Shown here in pieces: positions 1-9,639 of a stretch of DNA of 35,615 nucleotides. The stretch is taken from positions 65,955 to 101,569 of the forward strand of contig SZWC01006765.1 of the NCBI GenBank assembly GCA_023375785.1, written 5' to 3'. The position numbers and the translations under genes are program-made. The number at the start of each line of letters is the position of its first letter. The stretch's first letter is position 1. The DNA comes from Penium margaritaceum. Its lineage: Eukaryota; Streptophyta; Zygnematophyceae; Desmidiales; Peniaceae. Under the pieces are notes generated by a model, which worked only from the letters and a program-made list of their open reading frames with translations, made no database searches and was not told the origin of the DNA.

Positions 1-2967
1 CTGGACTGTGCCCAAGGCAAGATGCATCGTTCCCCCTTTGCCTCTTCGGACTCCCAGTCCGCTCACCCTCTCGATCTTGTTCATGCCGACGTCATGGGGC
101 CTCTTCCCCATGACTTTCTTGGGGGGGTCGGACGTTACGTCCTGTGCCTTACTGACGATTTTTTCCGTTTCCGTTGGATCTTCGCTCTTCGTCAGAAGAG
201 TGATGTTGCTTCTGTCATCGCGTCGTGGCTCGTTCAGGCTGAACGTGCGTGTCAGCGTTCATTGCGCGTCTTTCGCAGTGATCATGGCGGTGAGTTCCTT
301 GGACCCACCGCCCGGTTTCTTGAGTCCCAAGGGGTGTGTCTGGAGACCTCGGCTCCCTACACACCTCAGCAAAACGGGGTTTCTGAGCGTTGGAATCGGA
401 CCCTTGCCGATGGCGTCCGCACGCTTCTGTCTGAGTCTGGGCTCTCCCCTCTCTTTGCTTTTGAGGCCATGAGCTACATGACCTGGGTGTGGAATCGCGT
501 CCCTCACGGCCCTCTTCCCCGCACCGTTATGCCCTTTGAGCGTTGGTACGGCTCTCGTGCTGACCTCCGTCTGGCTCGCGTCTGGGGTAGCATTGCGTCT
601 GTCTGGCTCCCAGAGGATCTCCACGACGGGAAACTCTCCCCGCGTGGACGTCTCTGCCCCTTCTTGGGCGTTTCCTCCCAGTCGAAAGCCTGGCGCTTCT
701 GGGACTCGGAGCGCCAGCGCGTCGTTGAGTCCCGGGATGCCTTGTTCTTCAAGTCCGTGTTTCTGCGTGACCTCGATCGTCACTCGTCCGTTGCCTCCCT
801 GCTTCCGCTCTCTCGGTTGCGGGGGGAGGTCGGCCCTGTAGTCCCATCTGCCCCTGCCGTCCCTGCTACTGTCCCGTCTCAGTAGCCTTCACCCTCGGAG
901 CGTTCTCCAACGGCCGGCACTGGGACTCCACCATCCTCTGACGCCCCCCCGTCGGTGTCGTCTAGCTCACTTGGAGCTCCATCATCCCCTGTGGCGTCCT
1001 CATCTGAGTCCTCATCCACTGAGTCCGTCTCTCCCGCACATTCCGCTGCGTCCCCATCCAGTCCACTCACTCCAGTCGTGCCTAGTCCACTCAGTGCTCC
1101 TCCACGCCCTGCCCCCATCGAACCATTTGTTCGTGGCGGCCGCCTGCGTGCCCTTCCCTCTCGCTCCTCTAGTGCTGCAGCGTCCTCTGTTCAACCTTCG
1201 CAGACCTCGTCTGGACAGTCCCCAGCGCTGCCCACTGGTATGGATGCCCTGGGCCTAGCCACAGGAGTTGTGCATCCCAGCTCTGTTCTCGGGTACACAC
1301 TGCTCACATCTGAGCACGAGCGTGCGCTCGAGGCCGCCATCCTTGGGAGCATTGCCGAGTGCAATGCAACGGTTGTCGCCCCGCCGCAATCGCCTGACCC
1401 GACCACTGTTCGCCAGGCACGGGTAGCACCCGACTCCCAACAGTGGGAAGCTGCCATGCGGGACGAGCTGAGAGCCCTAGATGACCACGCTGTATACGAG
1501 CTGGTCGATCTCCCACCAGGCCGCAAGGCGATCGATGCCCGCTGGGTCTTCCGTCATAAGTACAAGCCTAACGACGAGCTTGACAAGTACAAGGCCCGAC
1601 TCACAGCAAAGGGGTTTTCTCAAGTCCCCGGCGTGGACTTTGACGAGACTTTTGCTCCCGTCGGACGCTACACCACAGCTCGAGCTCTCCTGAGCCTTGT
1701 CGCACACCACGACTGGGAGCTCGAGCAGATGGATGTAAACAATGCCTTTCTGCACGGTCGGCTGGATGAGGAGATTTACATGGTGCAGCCTCCAGGGTTC
1801 TCTGACGGCACCAGTCGAGTTTGGAGACTGCGAAAGGCCCTCTATGGCCTCAAGCAGTCACCACGGTGCTGGAACCAGGAGATTATCTCCACCCTGGAGA
1901 AGGGGGGGTATCGCCGGAGCACGGTGGATCCCTCCCTCTTTGTCACTCCACGGTCGGCGCCTTTTGCTGCCATCCTCGTGTACGTCGATGACCTGCTTAT
2001 TGCGTCCCCGAGTCGCGAAGCTGTGTCAACTGTGAAGTCCCTGCTGCAGTCCACGTACAAAATGAAAGACCTGGGTCCAGCTCGCGTGTTTCTTGGCATG
2101 GAGCTTGAACGTGACCGTGCTCGTCGCGTTCTCCACGTTCACCAGGCCGCGTACGTCAGGAGCCTGGGGGAGCGCTTTGCCCCCTTGCTTGAGTCTGTCC
2201 CCACTGCCTCAACACCGATGACGCCCGCCGGGCAGAGGTTGTTGAAAACTCTGGACGTTTCAAAGCTGGGGGAGACAGTGGACGTGACTGACTACCTGCG
2301 AGTCATAGGGTCTCTCATGTACCTTGCCACCACCACCAGAGCAGACGTAGCCTTTGCTGTGAACTTCCTTGCGCAGTTCTCACAGTCGCCACGTGCTCGG
2401 CACATGGAAGCCGCACTACGTGTTGTGCGGTATGCACTCTCCACCGCCCGCGTTGGTCTGTGCTATCGGGCGCAGCCGTCAGTGGTCGTTGATGGGTACA
2501 CTGATAGTGATTGGGCGCATGACACGGATGCACGCAGTCGCACTGGCTATGTCTTCCTTGTTGGTGGGATTGCGATCTCTTGGAAGAGTGGCAAGCAAGG
2601 TTGTGTTGCACGCAGCTCCAGTAAGGCAGAGTATGTTGCTCTTGGTGCTGGAACCTGTGAGAGTGTCTGGTTGTGTCGTTTGTTGCAGCAATTGTGTGTT
2701 CCCATTCGCTGCATCACCTTGCGTTGTGACAACCAAAGCACAAAGGCTATTACTGAGCATGATGGCATGCACCACACTCGCACAAAGCATATCAATGTGG
2801 AGCATCATTTTGTGCGTGAGCGTTTGGCTGCAGGCGATGTTCAGATTGTGTGGGTTGACACCCGACAGCAACGTGCAGACTTCCTCACAAAGGCACTTAG
2901 CAGCAATGTCTTCAAGGCAGCAATTCACGCTGTTGGTCTGTTGTGTCCTCGTGATCCTCCTGATTGA
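1..2967 (+). pseudogene. Copia pol of element A (integrase, RT, RNase H), 5' cut by window, one internal stop
   Basis: The frame is open from base 1, entering at the end of the HHCC zinc finger (CAQGKMH). The integrase core follows, with acidic residues in HADVMGPL and FRSDHGGEF and the glutamate in QQNGVSERWNRT, about 35 residues apart as in DD35E enzymes. A Ser/Pro-rich linker contains the only break, a TAG at 883-885; the same frame continues on the other side. RT follows, with QMDVNNAFLHG and the catalytic YVDD at 1981-1992. RNase H has DGYTDSDW, SSKAEYVAL and LRCDNQS, ending at ADFLTKAL and a TGA at 2965-2967. Gag and protease lie upstream of the window. One point mutation separates this from an intact reading frame, so A is the best-preserved pol here. 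The family assignment is secure. Confidence 0.95.
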
Positions 2968-3065
2968 TCTGTTGTGCCAGTGCCCGTGTACAGTCTTGTG
3001 TCGTGTCACTTCTCGTGACGTCGGTGTAGTGCTTGTTGTACCATTGTGCAAGTCGGCCGTGGGTC

Positions 3066-3074
3066 ATGGGGGAG
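3066..3074 (+). promoter_or_regulatory. Polypurine tract of element A
   Basis: A purine run (ATGGGGGAG) sits directly before the TG that opens the LTR. Elements B, D and H have the same arrangement. In LTR retrotransposons this tract primes plus-strand DNA synthesis. Confidence 0.75.
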
Positions 3075-3143
3075 TGTTGGGATTGTGTCAGTACCACACG
3101 GTGACCTCTGGCCTCGTTGCACACTCACCTCACTGACGCAGGT
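3075..3143 (+). repeat. Start of the 3' LTR of element A (right end undefined)
   Basis: The LTR opens with TGTTGGGATTGTG straight after the polypurine tract, resembling the LTR starts of B (TGTTGTCATTTG), D (TGTTGTGATG) and H (TGTTGGTTTGTG). Only one LTR of this element is present and a single N at 3144 interrupts it. The right end cannot be set; only the part before the N is annotated. Confidence 0.65.
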
Positions 3144-3144
3144 N

Positions 3145-3789
3145 TGACTTCACGGCGAGTCTCACAACCAGGCATCAGTACAAGTTTCACGGGACTCTGG
3201 CTGGCGTGCATGTGTGCACACACATTTGCCTCGGGTTCACACACTCACCTGTTCTTTGACAGGTTTTCCCTCCACTGACCTACTTGACAGGTTGCAACTT
3301 TTAGTGGGTAGTTTGGTTCGGTTCAGTGAACTCGGGTGAGAACGTGCGAGATGGAGCTCGCTGCTCGCTCGCTCGCTCTCTCCCACCCGACGGCTACCAC
3401 TTCGGTGCGTGTGACCCATCGTTCCTTGTTCTTTGTTGTTCACTCACTTCCAACTTCCATGCAAACCACCATTGTTGCTTGGTGTCTTCCTTGCACGGGT
3501 CCAGCTGCTGCTTGCTTGTCTAGCACAGCAGCTTACAAAACCAACCGATTGGTCGTAGAGATGTTTTGTGGCTTGTGATCTAGACTTGCACTTGTCACGC
3601 GAGGTAACTGAGTGACGTGGGGTTTGACTTATGAACTGGGGCGTCTGCTTTGAAAACGAATTTGACTCTAGTTGATTTCAAAAAAGTTGCTCCTAGTCAG
3701 AATGAAGTCGCCGTGAAGTGGGTGAGTTCCGAAAGCTCGATTTGTCGTTTCGCTTATCCTTACATACGAGATTATCTCAAATGTGATCG
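3145..3789. other. Intergenic stretch between elements A and B, no gene recognised
   Basis: This holds the unresolved remainder of the A LTR and then the target DNA of element B. Short open frames exist but none shows a known motif or convincing coding character. A GCTCGCTCGCTCGCTC run lies near 3364. Confidence 0.5.
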
Positions 3790-3794
3790 AGACC
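3790..3794. repeat. Left target-site duplication of element B (AGACC)
   Basis: AGACC directly precedes the first TG of the 5' LTR. The identical 5 bases follow the last CA of the 3' LTR at 12490-12494. Five bp is the usual duplication made by Copia integrases. Confidence 0.9.
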
Positions 3795-4430
3795 TGTTGT
3801 CATTTGTGACGTTCCTGTCGACCTGTACAGTTTACTGTGACCACTCGGCTGTGTCCATACTCGTGCAGATCCCTGATGCGGACGCAGGCGGTACCGGTGC
3901 GTCGTCCGGTGGCGGACTACCAGCTTGGAGCTGACCGACGGCCGTTCCAGACCTCTGGACGCTACCCGGGACCTCCTGCAATTTTTCTGCAGTACGCAGG
4001 ACTTCATCGGTGGACTGGCCGTGGGCCATGTTTTTGCATTGTGTGTCCACCGTTCGATGCCGGATGCATGCATGTGACTAGTCGTAGCGTCCGGCTTGTA
4101 ATTCTGCACGTCTAGGTTCAGACGGCGTATCGTTCTGACATGTGTGCGCAGAGTTATGGCCAAAATAGTGGTTTTGGGCTGGTTTTAGGACAGATCTTGC
4201 ACTGTCGCGTGCGACACCCGTCGTGCGCCGCGGCAGGTACTTATGCCATGGACCTGTCATTTGTCATCTCTCTCTGCAAATGCTATTGAAGCATTCAGAC
4301 ACTTTGCCTTGTGTCCCCTAGCCAAACCCTTGCCGTTGCGTGCACGACTTGTGACTGTCGTCACCGTCTGATCAGGCACTGACGCCTGGTCAACGGAAGT
4401 GTTGCTAGGAAGCTTCCTTGCATCTTCTCA
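3795..4430 (+). repeat. 5' LTR of element B
   Basis: The 636-bp LTR starts TGTTGTCATTTG and ends CATCTTCTCA, immediately before the primer site. Its 3' partner starts at 11598. A conserved internal block (CTAGGTTCAGACGG) recurs in the LTRs of D and, with small changes, C and the G/H LTR, so all belong to related lineages. No certain TATA box was seen. Confidence 0.92.
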
Positions 4431-4442
4431 TGGTATCAGAGC
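4431..4442 (+). promoter_or_regulatory. Primer-binding site of B, initiator Met-tRNA type
   Basis: TGGTATCAGAGC abuts the LTR with no spacer. This is the classic sequence complementary to the 3' end of initiator methionine tRNA used by Copia elements. A second copy at about 4797-4808 belongs to the duplicated contig overlap. Confidence 0.92.
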
Positions 4443-4468
4443 AGTGAGACAGTTCTCACTGAGCTGCN

Positions 4469-4833
4469 TCTGCACGTCTAGGTTCAGACGGCGTAGCGTT
4501 CTGACATGTGTGCGCAGAGTTACGGCCAAAACAGTGGTTTTGGGCCGGTTTTAGGACAGATCTTGCACTGCCGCGTGCGACACCCGCCGTGCGCCGCGGC
4601 AGGTACTTATGCCATGGACCTGTCATTTGTCATCTCTCTCTGCAAATGCTATTGAAGCATTCAGACACTTTGCCTTGTGTCCCCTAGCCAAACCCTTGCC
4701 GTTGCGTGCACGACTTGTGACTGTCGTCACCGTCTGATCAGGCACTGACGCCTGGTCAACGGAAGTGTTGCTAGGAAGCTTCCTTGCATCTTCTCATGGT
4801 ATCAGAGCAGTGAGACAGTTCTCACTGAGCTGC
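4469..4833. repeat. Second copy of a contig overlap (duplicates 4103-4467)
   Basis: After the single N at 4468 the LTR end, primer site and leader start are repeated at an offset of 366 bp with a few substitutions. This looks like unmerged overlapping contig ends, possibly from different LTR copies or haplotypes, not a biological tandem duplication. Confidence 0.8.
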
Positions 4834-5470
4834 GCAGCAGAGACGCAGTAGAGCAGCAACAGTGAGAGCCACCGCTGTAGCAGATCCACTGGGGCCTGTC
4901 GAAGACAGCTGGTCGCCGTCAACGCAGCCCGCACCCATCACGTGAGACCGCAGCAGCGGTGTTACCTCTATGCGAGGAGTAGCATAGCGGCAGAGCAGCA
5001 GCAGCAGCAAGAACGGCCGTTGCAGCGCCGTAGCAGCAGCCACAGCAACGCGTGGCAGCTACAGCGAGTGCAGCCGCCGCCCGCAGCCGCAGCACCGGCC
5101 GCGGCAGCAGCAGCGAGCGGTGGCAGCGGCGGCAGCAGCAGAGCAGCAGCAGCGGCAGCAACATCAGCGCAGTAGCAGCAGCGGCAGCCGCGGCCGCAGT
5201 AGCAGAGCAGCAGCAGCTGTAGCAATTGCAATACAGCAGCAGCGTGCGGCGGCGGCAGCCAGCAGCAGCCGCAGCGCGCAGCAGCAGCAGCGGCATTGCG
5301 CAACCGCTACTGCCACTGCTGCGCACGCAGCCACGCAGCTGCTGCTGTAGCTGACAGCACAGCTGCAGCAGCAGCTGAGCGGAAGCTGTTGCACAGCCTA
5401 CGCGCAGCTTCCGTGCAGCCGCCGTTGAGTGGCTGCACGCTCGCACAGAGCCGCGAGAAGAAAAGAAAGA
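4834..5470 (+). repeat. CAG/GCA-rich leader of element B
   Basis: The untranslated leader is dominated by interrupted CAG and GCN triplets, densest at about 4996-5390. All three plus frames and the minus frames give low-complexity Ala, Ser, Gln or Leu/Cys strings, so none is annotated as a gene. It ends in a purine-rich stretch (5457-5482). The leader of copy C has much weaker CAG content, so the expansion is specific to this copy or subfamily. Confidence 0.75.
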
Positions 5471-5487
5471 AAAAAAAGGGGGAGTCG

Positions 5488-5585
5488 AGCTGACATCAGC
5501 ATTTCTGCTTGCTGATGTCATCAGGTCGTGCTGAGGTCAGCAACCACCTGCTGACGTCAGTACCATACTTAGCCAAATTTTTGGC
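5488..5585 (+). promoter_or_regulatory. Array of 14-bp near-palindromes plus hairpin in the B leader
   Basis: Four near-palindromic 14-mers begin at 5488, 5510, 5529 and 5549, so they are spaced 22, 19 and 20 bp apart. Examples are TGCTGAGGTCAGCA and TGCTGACGTCAGTA; the last holds a perfect CRE/TGA-type TGACGTCA. The first two also pair with each other (11-bp arms 5491-5501 and 5510-5520, 8-base loop). A further inverted repeat, GCCAAATTTTTGGC, lies at 5572-5585. Two units and the last hairpin recur in the same place in copy C. This could be a bZIP-type binding array or RNA structure for dimerisation or packaging; the sequence cannot decide. Confidence 0.6.
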
Positions 5586-5683
5586 CGGACAATCAAAAAT
5601 TGTGAACGTTTCAACTTCTCGAGAAACGCTGACGCTTTTGAAATCCGACAAACCTGACCTGTCTACCCATACCGAGAGGTGAC

Positions 5684-7635
5684 ATGGACTCGTCGGACAA
5701 CAAATGGAAGGCGACAGATGATCCCTCCTCCTCCTCTTCTGGTGTCCTGAGCCCACCCTCGCAGGCCATTGAGGACCTGCGGAGCCAGCAGGTTGAGATG
5801 CGTCGCCTACAACGGGAGCAGACTGATGCCATCTGTACGCTGACTGAGCGCCTGCGTAGCCAGTCCACAGTCCCATGGCAGGTTTCCGGGGGGACTGCCG
5901 GCGTCGCGGTCTCTACACAGCAGTCGGCTCAGGCACCCATTACAGGAGCTCGATCTGATCCACTCACCCGTACGCTGACCGAGCTTCTGCGTGGCCAGTC
6001 TACAGTCCCACGGCAGGTTTCCGAGGGAGCTGCCGGCGCCGCGGTCTCTACACAGCAGTCGGCTCGACGTGACCCACCACCTTCTGACCTCCTGGATGAT
6101 GAGCCATTCATGCCAGGCATGACGGACGACTCCGCGGATCATGAGATTCGAGTTCTTCAGGAGCGCCTCCGTCAGCTGCAGACGGGGACCAGATCTCCTG
6201 GGATCCCTACGGTGCGACCGTTACCCCACTATCCCGGTGACTATCCACTTCTGGGGGTCTTCCCCGTCTCTCATCCTCCTCAGCCTGTGGTCGCCCTCCC
6301 CACGGAGCGGCAACCCAAGGACTTTGAGACACCACCTCCACGGTACATTAGTGAGGACGGCTTCGACTGTTGGGAGATCCTCTTTCAGGTTTGGGCCACT
6401 TTAGAGGGCGTGTGGCCATAATACCACAGCCAGTATCAGTCTACAAACCCCACACGGGTGCTGATAGCAGCCAGGGCGATGCGCGACCTCCTCTACGCCA
6501 TGCCACGCGAGACCGTCGTCGACTTCTGTCCTTTCCTTGGCAAGCCCGGCACAGGCACCGGCGCTGATCCACGCGGAGGTTGGGATCTGGCCCTATCCCT
6601 GCTGGCAGCAGAGACGCACGCCACCCGAGCAACACATATTCGTGCCTTCCACTCTCTCCATCAGGGGCCTGGAGAGCCTGCAGCCGATTACTGGCGACAC
6701 GCCATGCGCATCTATACGCGTCTTGGGACCTTCGGAGGCAAACAGCTGTGGGTGCTCCGTACGATGATGCTCGGAGTTCGCCTTGAGTATACTGACATCT
6801 TCACACGGTACAGCGACGCCATCCTTGAGCCTTTCTCAACCACTCTGCAGCTCCTCCCTTGGGCGCATCAGCTTTTCCTCCAGGTGACTTCAGCCTGCGA
6901 GGCAGCCGTGGCCCATCAGGAGACTGCCCTTGCTGCAGCAGTCGTCGCATCACCACAATCATCCCTCCTGCAGTCTCCTTCTTCATCGCCCATCACGTCT
7001 TTGTCTTCCTCCTCCTCTTCGGCCCCGCCCACACCCACTCAGACACAGGGTGTTGCAGCAGCAACTCAGGGGAAGAAGAAGAAGGGGAAGCGGGGACCAG
7101 GTCAGCAGCAGTCACAGCAGCAGTCGTCTTCCAGTGGTAGTAGTGGACATTCCGTTCACTGCTACAACTATGGCGGCGCCCATTGCTACACCGAATGCCA
7201 GCAGCCGCTCGACTGGGCACAGATTACTCGTGGGCTCCAGGTTGCACACGCCCTCCGTTCCGCGTCCAGCACGTCAGCCTCGACCTCCTCGGGACGCGTG
7301 GCAGCCACGACTGCAGCCTTTCTTGCTTCCCCACCGGTGAGTAGCAGTGATCCGGACCCACGCGACCGCACCATCGTTGAGCATCGCCACCTTCTGGCGC
7401 TCCGCTTTCAAGGAGGTGCGAGTGTGTTGTCACAGCCAAGGATTCACAGACTGTCGGTCCGTCTGTCCATGTGGCTCGGGATGACTCGTGTGGGGGGGGC
7501 ACAGTCAGCATGTGATGATGATGGGCCTGACTGTACGGATTGGATTCGTGAGTCCCACCTTTGTGCCCTTCGTCGTTTCTCCCCACGTGCTGCTCAGCGT
7601 CCGTCTGAGGCCGAGTGTTCCACTGCCCGTTGTAC
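5684..7635 (+). pseudogene. gag region of Copia element B
   Basis: ATG at 5684 opens a frame beginning MDSSDNKWKATDD; copy C has a matching region. An early helical stretch contains two similar copies of a segment (LTERLRSQSTVPWQVSGG and LTELLRGQSTVPRQVSEG). A TAA at 6419-6421 interrupts the frame, which then resumes unchanged with a capsid-like helical domain (ending near 6920), a Ser/Pro tail and a basic GKKKKGKRGP patch. The zinc knuckle at about 7160-7198 is degenerate: it reads C-x2-Y-x3-H-x4-C, lacking the second cysteine and one spacer residue of the usual C-x2-C-x4-H-x4-C. Gag would form the virus-like particle; this copy is non-functional. Confidence 0.85.
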
Positions 7636-9583
7636 AGTGACGTCCTCCAATCGTGATGCCGGTGGCACTTGGATCATCGATTCAGGTGCCACTCATCACA
7701 TGACGTGTCGTCGTAGTGACTTCGTTGTTCTCGGCCTTGTTGCGTCTGTTCGCTCCGTTCGCACCGGCTCTGGTAAGTCCTTGCCAGTCCAGGGTGTTGG
7801 GGTCGTGTGCTTCGATGGTCCGTCTGGCCCCTTGTATCTCTATGAGGTGCTGTTTGTGCCTGACCTTGAGCTCAGTCTGCTTTCTGTACGTGCTTGCACA
7901 CTGATGGGACTCTCTGTGGAGCACACTGCCGAGTCCGCGACTGTGACTGCCATTGACACTCGCAGCATTGTTCTCCGAGCCTCTATTGTGGATGACCTGT
8001 ACCGTGTTTCCCAGACTTCTGCTTCTTGCTCCCCTTCCCCTTCAGCTCGTGTTTTTGTCACTCGTGTTCTGTCCCCTGAGCACCAGCGATTGCTTCATCA
8101 CCGTCTGTGTCATGTGGGCTCCGACACTATGTCTAAGCTCATTCGGACACAGCCCGCTCTCGGTCTTGATGCGGTTTCTTTTGAGAAGCCGCCCAAGACC
8201 GACTGTCTTTTTTGCGCCCAGGGTAAGATGCATCGCTGCACCTACCTTGACTCACGTTCTCGCGCACTTCGCCCTCTTGAGCTAGTCCATTCGGACCTTC
8301 TTGGCCCTCTTCCTGTCGAGTCTATGTCCGATAGGGGTCGATACGTCCTGACTCTGACTGATGTCTTCACCTGGATGCGGTGGGTCTACAGCCTGTGCGA
8401 GAAGAGTGACGCCGCTCTCGCGGTTCGCCTCTGGCTAGTGATGGCTGCGCGTCAATCCCGCCACACGCTGCACACTTTCCGATCGGATTGTGGCGGCGAG
8501 TTTCTAGGCGAGATGGATAGCTTCTTCGCTAAGCACGGGATTTTTCACCAGGTCTCCGCTCCTGCTACTCCTCAGCAGAACGGTGTTTCTGAGCGTTGGA
8601 ACCGCACCATGGAGGATGCATTTCGTGCTATGTGGTCTGAGTGCGGTCTCCTAGAGTCCTTCGCTTTTGAGGGCTTTGCCTACATGACTTGGGTCTGGAA
8701 CCGCCTCCNGCTGCACACTTTCCGATCGGATTGTGGCGGCGAGTTTCTAGGCGAGATGGATAGCTTCTTCGCTAAGCACGGGATTTTTCACCAGGTCTCC
8801 GCTCCTGCTACTCCTCAGCAGAACGGTGTTTCTGAGCGTTGGAACCGCACCATGGAGGATGCATTTCGTGCTATGTGGTCTGAGTGCGGTCTCCTAGAGT
8901 CCTTCGCTTTTGAGGGCTTTGCCTAGATGACTTGGGTCTGGAACCGCCTCCCGCACGGTCCTCTTCCGGACCACGTCACACCGTATGAGCTCTGATTCGG
9001 CCATCGTGCTGACCTTCGTCTCGCTCGCGTCTGGGGGTCCTTGGCTTCCGTGTGGTACACCAAGGACCAACAGGGGTCCAAGGTCTCACTGCGGGGTCGC
9101 TTGTGTGCCTTCGTCGACATCTCCCCGCGATCGAAGGCCTGGCGATTTTTGGACCCTACCCGTCATCGCATTGTTGAGTCACGCGACGTGCTCTTCTTTG
9201 AGTCCCTCACCTACCGTGATCTGACGTCGATTACGTCGCTGTCTGTCACGCACATCCCTACGTGTGAGGTTTCTTCGTCTGCGAGCATCCCTCGTCAGGC
9301 TGATGTGTCCGTTCGAGCTCCCTCCACTTCACGGTCTCCGGCTCTTGATGACCCAACGATCATCGCTGTTGGCCCAGAGACCTCTCCAGCACCATCGGTT
9401 TCTACCCCGGTTCCCTCGCCTCCCTCCGGTACCCATGATCCTACACCTGTGCGTACTCCTGTGTCCGCCGGCACTCCTGCCTCTGTGTGTGGTCCTGCCT
9501 CATCTGTCCCTACTGCCACACCGAGTCCCGTGTCTCCCACACACGCCTCTCCTCCCACGACATCACCAGCTCCCTTGGCTTAG
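7636..9583 (+). pseudogene. Protease-integrase region of Copia element B
   Basis: In the same frame as gag, the aspartic protease motif DSGATHHM lies near 7679. The pre-integrase HHCC finger (HHRLCHVG ... CLFCAQGKMH) and the integrase core follow, with VHSDLLGPL, FRSDCGGEF and QQNGVSERWNRT. The sequence crosses a duplicated contig overlap (N at 8709). In the first copy YMTWVWNR is intact; in the second, TAC has become TAG (8924-8926), so that stop may be allelic or an error. Further stops are TGA 8993-8995, where A has tryptophan (FERWYG against YEL-stop-FG), and TAG 9581-9583 in the Ser/Pro/Thr linker. Confidence 0.9.
8710..8951. repeat. Second copy of a contig overlap inside the B integrase (duplicates 8467-8708)
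   Basis: The single N at 8709 separates two 242-bp copies of the integrase core that are offset by 243 bp, so the reading frame is kept by chance and an apparent double integrase results. One difference (TAC against TAG) was noticed. Confidence 0.85.
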
Positions 9584-9639
9584 CTCTCCCTGGCTGTGAA
9601 TGTGCCCGTTCCTGAGCCTGCGGTGCGCCCCTTGAGCCC

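Noticed and set aside
4469..4833. Apparent tandem LTR with two primer sites
   Set aside because: Explained by the unmerged contig overlap at the N at 4468.
4919..5521. Long open frames on both strands in the CAG-rich leader
   Set aside because: All are low-complexity translations of triplet repeats within the Copia leader; no frame is preferred.
8710..8926. Apparent second integrase core in element B
   Set aside because: It is the second copy of a contig overlap after the N at 8709, not a domain duplication.
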